Position numbers and translations under genes: made by a program. 64,000 bases of DNA from Amborella trichopoda (lineage: Eukaryota; Streptophyta; Magnoliopsida; Amborellales; Amborellaceae). Shown one piece after another: positions 59,144-64,000 of the stretch. Location of the stretch: NCBI RefSeq assembly GCF_000471905.2, contig NW_006495044.1, positions 3,768,849 to 3,832,848 of the forward strand, read 5' to 3'. The notes under the pieces were generated by a model. That model searched no databases. It was not told the origin of the DNA and saw only the letters and a list, made by a program, of their open reading frames with translations. Positions within the stretch are counted from its first letter, which is position 1. The number at the start of each line of letters is the position of its first letter.

Positions 59144-60015
59144 ATGAATATGAATCGTGTCCATCCAGATAGGGGATATCCAGGAGGTCCTCAGGACCCT
59201 AGTTTACTACAGCTTCATTCAGAACATTCATCATATTTCAAATGGGAAGGACATGTATATGCATATATTCATCTGCTATTTCCATTAGTTTGTTATTTTT
59301 TAATAAATTGTAGTCTATTTAAACATCATACATGAAGTATATGTATATATATTGTGACTCATATGTTGTTTATTTATTGTATTCTAGGAAAAACAAGAAA
59401 TTAGAATCGATTAGACTTTCAATTACACGATTGACATCTAATTGATGAGCAAGTTTAATTAGTGAACGCGTCTAGGTTGGGTGCTCTATCTATTGTCTGC
59501 CAGGTCGAATTGATCATCCTTTAGTCGCAGTTAACGCAAAGAGGTGGCATTATGAGACCAATTTATTTCATTACAACATTCAAACTGGTGAGATGACACC
59601 CACATTATTTGATGTTTACAAGATATTGGGACTGGCTGTGGATGGCGACCCTGTTACATGTCGTCCTATTAGTGACCTCCGAGAGTTCATAGAAAAAAAT
59701 TTAGGTATAGTTCACATTGGAGGAAACTTGACAGTCATCAAACACTCATGATTGAAGGCCAACTTTCACACATTGCCACCTGATACAACCCCTGTGCAAG
59801 TTGTAATTTATACCCCAGCCTACCTGCTCTTCCTCATCAGCGTCACCGTTTTCGCAGATTCATCGGTTGCAACAGTGCCAACGAGGTACTTACAATTCTT
59901 TGAGGATATTGAAGAAGCCGATATATATGCTTGGGGTGCTGCAGCCCTCGCATATCTTTATTGTTCCATGAAATTGTTTAAATATATGATTACTAATCTT
60001 GTTTTTTTAGGCTAG
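59144..60015 (+). pseudogene. Plant mobile domain (PMD) protein in the Mutator-like element, broken
   Basis: Exon 1 (59,144-about 59,255) reads MNMNRVHPD, then DPSLLQLHSEHSS and WEG, as in MAIN-like proteins. After an intron (to about 59,390) the second part contains LIDEQV and LVNASRLGAL, with two stops. It runs through VNAKRWHYETNLFHY, GEMTPTLFDVYKILGLAVDG and RPISDLREFI (59,530-59,700). These are the W..ET..F and GEMT.TL.D...LLGL.VDG signatures of PF10536. A TGA at about 59,751 breaks a SWLKANF-type motif, after which 59,752-60,015 continues with LPPDTTPVQVVIYT and YAWGAAALAYLY. MAIN and MAIL1 are nuclear factors for silencing and genome stability. TE-borne copies have no known function. 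The gene faces the MURA fragment tail to tail. Confidence 0.85.
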
Positions 60016-60089
60016 TGTAGGCTAGTACAGTATGCTGTACTGCCAACTCGTAAGCATTGCACTTGCCATGTGTATCCCTCTGACTTACA

Positions 60090-61525
60090 ACTTGCCCACA
60101 CCCGCCCCCTTTTACGTTTGTCAAACTTCAAAACAAAATTATTGTGGACAGTAAAATCAACTAGATGATGTTGACATTCATTTACATTTTCAAAAAATTG
60201 CCCAATTTTAAATTAAACCTCGTTACCAAACTCCTCTACATGGGCTCTCAAATGGTTAAATATCCTCCATATCACACTCTAGTACAAGCTCAGGCCCAGG
60301 CACCACTTGAACATTCTCATGTTGATCAGGTAAAGGAGCGTTACGTCGACTGTTGACAAAAGATAGAGTATAAGACAAAGCAACAATTTCTGCACATAAA
60401 AGATTTAAATAAAGTAAATTAGAAATGAAAAAGTAAATTGTAGATGTACCTATTCCTTGCGAATGAGCCATCACCAATAGGTTCTGCTATTCGAAATTCT
60501 ATAGATCTCCGTTCCGGCTCTATTGCAGAGGTAATGTATACAACAATACTCGAAGACTCCCCTCCCAACATAAAAGATACATCTATATCATCACTTGCAT
60601 CAATCAATTCAAAGTTACTAGATAGACTTGTGTTGTGGTACATAATAGTCAATTTGTTTGGATCACACGATGTTAAATTTTCAAAATGATTTTTTAGTTT
60701 CTCCAAGGAACCATTTCCATTATACTTCACAACCTTCAATTTTTTCACTTCATAAACAACACATTTGTTATCAGGATTCTTCTCAAATGACCCCCCATAT
60801 CGAAATACCAGTTGCACTTCCTCGGTAACCATCGTCAATGCTACTGTATTAAATGAATACCAAAATTCGTATTACAAAAAATCAATACAACACGGAATAT
60901 AAAAAATTTGCACATATCTAACTAATTTAGGGCTCATAAAATTTGAGTTTTACAAAATTGATCAAAATATTGTACTACTAAAAAAGTCAATTACTCAAAC
61001 AACAAAAAACAACAATTATTAATACAAATACAAAATAGACAACAAATATTAATACAAACAAACACGTTCAACAATATTTACCTAAAACAAATACAATATA
61101 GTGTACTACTGTATATGTCAATATAATGTACTACTAAATAAATTGATTGTTCAATAAACTACCCATAACAACAAATATTAATACGAACAACATATAATTA
61201 TAAAAATAAACAACTTCAACAATATTTATCAAAAAATATTTATTAATCAACAATACACAACAAATAGTAATACAAAAATATAATATAGTATTAATTGTGA
61301 AAAAATTAATCAACAGTATCATGCAAGAGTAAGAAAGGTATCAACCACGACCAAACAGAGAGCCAATCTCTTCAACTTTGTGAGATATTGTATTGGGAGA
61401 CAGAAAAGTTTGTAGGATACTGTATTGGGGGACACAAATTTTTTATAACCCTAAAATATCAAGAAAAAGGCTCCTTTATGCTCATGTGTTTTGCTTTTTC
61501 ATAGGAAAATTATTGGTTTTAAAAA
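60090..61525. repeat. MULE unit 2, direct copy of unit 1
   Basis: It aligns with 51,930-52,989 and 56,036-56,385 in the same orientation. Block identity is high throughout (for example aacttgcccaca at the left and aattttttataaccctaaa near the right). It contains no solo LTR and so records the state before that insertion. Confidence 0.85.
60164..60838 (-). pseudogene. MURA-type transposase N-terminus, copy 2
   Basis: An intact first exon of 139 codons (60,838-60,419) begins MTMVTEEVQLVFRYGGSFE and contains YNGNGSLEKLKNHFENL, DPNKLTIMYHN and DASDDIDVSFMLGGESS. These fit the PB1-like N-terminal domain of MuDR transposases. The second part (frame 60,477-60,256 and below) has NAPLPDQHENVQVV, as in copy 1, but the start of the DNA-binding domain is disrupted by stops and frame changes. 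No DDE catalytic part is present. It lies tail to tail with the PMD gene, like mudrA and mudrB in maize MuDR. Confidence 0.6.
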
Positions 61526-62055
61526 ACCGAATGTTTAAATTTTTGGTTTTTGAAAAACCGAAATTCCAGCCATTTCAGTTGTTCAAAAACTGAAAAAGTG
61601 TAAAAAGGCATTTTTTAAAAAATTTGGTTATTAAGTGAAAAAACGGACAGTCCAGTAATAACTTAAACTATTTGGTATTTTGATAATAACAAAACTATAA
61701 CAGATATATACGTAATTTTCCCTTAAAAAAACGAAGGAATTATAGGAAGAAACATTATTTTCCTCCCCATGAGAAGGATCCTAAAACAAGTTTTGTTTGT
61801 AATTACAAGAGGTTACATACCACAACAACTTGAACTGAAGTATATCAAACCACACCTAAAACATATACCAGTCATTTCATTCCTTTATTCAATTTCTTTT
61901 AAAATATCAATTATTCTTAGCCATGATTTTGTGTTATTGGATGTGCATTTTGAAATTAAATAAAGAAACTCATTGATATTTCAAATAATCCATCGCTTAA
62001 GTTCTCTCTTTGGTAAATTTCTTTAATTATTAGGCTAGTCTTTTTTTTACCTCTT
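61526..62055. other. AT-rich part of the Mutator-like element next to the right terminus
   Basis: Repeated ggttttt-aaaaaccg phrases (61,513-61,565) form short inverted repeats. No gene is supported. Confidence 0.5.
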
Positions 62056-62247
62056 TCGGGTAATCTAGTGGGGAAGATATGACCCTACCCATTTTTCAAA
62101 TAATTTTGGAGTTAGTTTTTTTTAGGCATTAGTGGGGTGGTGTCAATGGGAATGAAAACCACAACGCGGTGACTAAGGCGTGGGGGTTCCTACCACCACG
62201 ACTCCAGCACCTTTCCTAGATTAGGTAAGCTGTAAAGGGATAACCCC
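62056..62247 (-). repeat. Right terminal inverted repeat of the Mutator-like element
   Basis: The reverse complement of this stretch matches 51,724-51,931. The outer end is GGATAACCCC on the plus strand. Confidence 0.7.
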
Positions 62248-62306
62248 ATAATCTTTCAAATCATTGGGCCATCTCTACTATCTTGGTGAATCTCATTCAA
62301 AGTGAT

Positions 62307-62467
62307 TGTTGTAACAAATATAAAGTCGAACCTATTCAATTATGATTGTAATAAACACAACCCACGTATATCAAAAAACATGTACATCTTATATTATAAA
62401 TGACCATCTCATCTCACGTGATTGATAGAAAAGTGTAATAGAAACTTCCTTAAATTTGATTACCTCA
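62307..62467 (+). mobile_element. Possible short LTR of a copia or TRIM element
   Basis: The stretch begins TGTTGTAACAAA and ends TACCTCA. Three bases later TGCTATCAGAGC (62,471-62,482) closely resembles the initiator-tRNA primer-binding site TGGTATCAGAGC used by many Ty1/copia and TRIM elements. A second LTR was not found. The family can be confirmed only with a search. Confidence 0.4.
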
Positions 62468-62489
62468 ATATGCTATCAGAGCAGTGCCG

Positions 62490-62748
62490 GTCCTCTTAAA
62501 AAAAAAAACAAAACAACAAATTTTTTTCTCTCTTAATCTCCTCTCTCTCTCTCTGCAAAACCTCAATGTCCTCTCTTCTCTCTCTACATCAACCCCAATG
62601 TCCTCCCTTCTCTCTCTACATCTATCCTTGCACAAAAAAAAAGCAAATTTTTTCTCTCTTAACCTCTCTCTCTCTCTCTGTAAAACCCTATGTTTGCTCT
62701 CTACATTTATCCTTGCACCCCCTCTTCTGCTAACTCTCTATTTCTCAT
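62490..62748. repeat. CT-rich sequence with a duplicated segment
   Basis: ttttttctctcttaa with ctctctctctctgcaaaacc or ctgtaaaaccc occurs at about 62,520 and 62,648, and tctctctacatc at several places. The ORF across 62,484-62,864 follows this composition and is not a gene. Confidence 0.7.
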
Positions 62749-64000
62749 TGTTTTACGATATTTTTCTTCATCTTGTATCCCCGATGCGGAATAAAGAGAA
62801 GTCAGAACAAATAAAACCTGATTCACAAGTGGAAAGAGACGAAATGTTTCTAAGGACTTCATAAGACCACCAGCCAAGTTTTGTCGTGATCCGATAAGTG
62901 TTAGGCAGTGCAGACAAAGAAATTATTATAGAAAAATCGGCTTCTAGCATCCTGAAAGGGATCTTATAATTGTAACACTATTTTTGGAGTGGTAAATGAC
63001 TATGGGACCATCGCCATTGGATTTGGGACGTTCGAAAACCCCTATGGTTCAAGTTTTGGCATTGATCGAATGCTCTAGGACGAAGTTATGGCCAAATTAC
63101 TCAAAATGGGTAGGCCTCACACTATTTCCATGCACCATCAGTGAACCAAATTCCATTAACATAAACTTAGTTTCATAGCTTTGGGGTGAACTTTAAAAGG
63201 TCATATCTCCTTTGTCTTGAGTCGGATCGAGCCCAAATTTTAGGAGTGTGTTAATCTCATCATTTTGAGCATTTTGATATGTAGCACGACCCGTGTCGTC
63301 GCCCGAGTGGGGAGAAAAGCTAGAGAGAAGTTTCCGATTCGTGGTCAATTGTAAAAAATTCAGCAGGGGCACCCCTCGATCGAGTGGCCTTATCACAGTG
63401 CTCGCGCATTCGATCAACTTGAAACCAGTTCCATTATGTGCTCGAGGTCCAAGGTTTCATTTGAGCCGAACCTTGCACATGATGAATGGCCGGATTTGAC
63501 ACACGAGGATAATGAAGTTGCCGCAAATTCTGGTGACTAGAATTTAGATTCCGGCCAAAAGTTCAAAAGTGGAAAATGGTCGTTTGGACACGAAATCGAG
63601 CTACATTTGTTGTCAAACGTTCATGACAGCGTGCTCATCACAATTCAGCAAGAAATAGTGAAAACATGCCAAGAGACGAGCACAATCTTGATTTAAAGAT
63701 TATAAGTTTCTCATGAATTTCACATCGCACGATCGTGGCCCAAAAACCCGATCTATGGCTTGAAATAGGTATCAAAATGATCATCATTTTGAGCCAAGCA
63801 AGAAAGCAATCATCTTTAGGCCGAATGAGCACCAAAGCAACCTCGAATCTGCCTTGGAAGATCGTACGAGTTCTTGGGCAAAAACAGGGATGAAAATGGA
63901 ATTTATGAATTGAAGGGTGAAGGGCAAAATCATCATTTTGCCCCATTTTTCTTAAAGTTTCTTTAATTATTTGAATGCCTAATTATTTACAATTAGGTCA
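62749..64000 (+). repeat. LTR of the element A/B family, inverted relative to the others, cut by the window edge
   Basis: TGTTTTACGATATTTTTC starts at 62,749, matching the TGTTTGAATGCATTTTTC start of the element A LTR in sense orientation. The run GGAATAAAGAG and later AAG(T)TTTGTC, GGCAGTG(C/T)AGAC and AGACCAAATTT-like phrases follow in the same order as in the other copies. The strand is opposite to A, B and the solo LTR. It could be a solo LTR or the 5' end of a full element. Confidence 0.75.

Larger units (their letters stand above)
51724..62247. mobile_element. Mutator-like element of about 10.5 kb with long terminal inverted repeats
   Basis: 51,724-51,931 and the reverse complement of 62,056-62,247 align along about 200 bp. 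Shared blocks include GTCGTGGTGGTAG, TGAAAAA(A)TGGG(C/T)AGG and GATT(G)AATTACCC-like text. Such long inverted repeats are typical of MULEs. Inside are two direct copies of a MURA fragment unit (51,930 and 60,090), a PMD gene, and later insertions (solo LTR 52,990-56,030; RTE LINE 56,435-56,860). A 9-bp target duplication was not found by eye, so the outermost bases are uncertain. No complete transposase exists, so it is non-autonomous. Confidence 0.7.

Noticed and set aside
62484..62864. 126-codon ORF rich in Leu and Ser
   Set aside because: Reflects CT-rich tandem sequence and crosses the start of the LTR at 62,749.

Overview
The window is nuclear DNA from a flowering plant. It has one intact host gene split by canonical GT-AG introns, surrounded by nested transposable elements with low gene density and AT-rich spacers. 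The species cannot be named from the sequence. Nothing here is bacterial.

Left third (1-30,702): two large, decayed Ty3/gypsy elements of the Tat (Ogre/Grande/Retand-like) type, both read on the minus strand. Element A has part of its 3' LTR at 1-934, an interior at 935-13,707 and its 5' LTR at 13,708-16,964. It keeps gag and a protease but has lost reverse transcriptase, RNase H and integrase. In the same interior it carries a plus-strand (antisense) transcription unit: TATA box at 4,267, broken plant mobile domain (PMD) gene at 5,258-8,519, AATAAA at 8,658. Element B (16,965-27,861 plus its 5' LTR at 27,862-30,702) keeps broken gag, RT, RNase H and integrase but has no recognisable PMD gene. 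The right edge of A's 5' LTR abuts the middle of a minisatellite in B, so I infer that A inserted into B. Each LTR or interior holds its own expanded minisatellite.

30,703-39,640: a hAT-like element (30,764-34,764) with a perfect 8-bp target duplication. Inside it sits a solo LTR (31,160-33,290) of the same family as elements A and B, with a perfect 5-bp target duplication. Then come a degenerate tandem array, a LINE RNase H remnant and AT-rich spacer.

39,641-43,314 (minus): a complete seven-exon jasmonate ZIM-domain repressor gene (TIFY6/JAZ3-like, 421 aa). It has intact TIFY and Jas motifs, a TATA box and two G-boxes upstream. The intron that splits the Jas motif has an in-frame stop at its first codon, so intron retention would give a protein lacking the PY end of the Jas motif.

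43,600-51,720: AT-rich spacer with a SINE candidate, three copies of a MITE family, two short hAT-like elements, and an unexplained cluster of seven CACGTG motifs within 613 bp.

51,724-62,247: a 10.5-kb Mutator-like element recognised by about 200-bp terminal inverted repeats. It contains two direct copies of a unit encoding the N-terminus of a MURA-type transposase (minus strand) and a broken PMD gene (plus strand) converging on the second copy. Later insertions are a 3,041-bp solo LTR with 5-bp target duplication and a truncated RTE LINE. The right edge (62,749-64,000) is another LTR of the A/B family, in the opposite orientation and running out of the window.

Main theme: PMD genes, which also exist as host genes (MAIN/MAIL1), are carried here by both a class I and a class II element within 55 kb.
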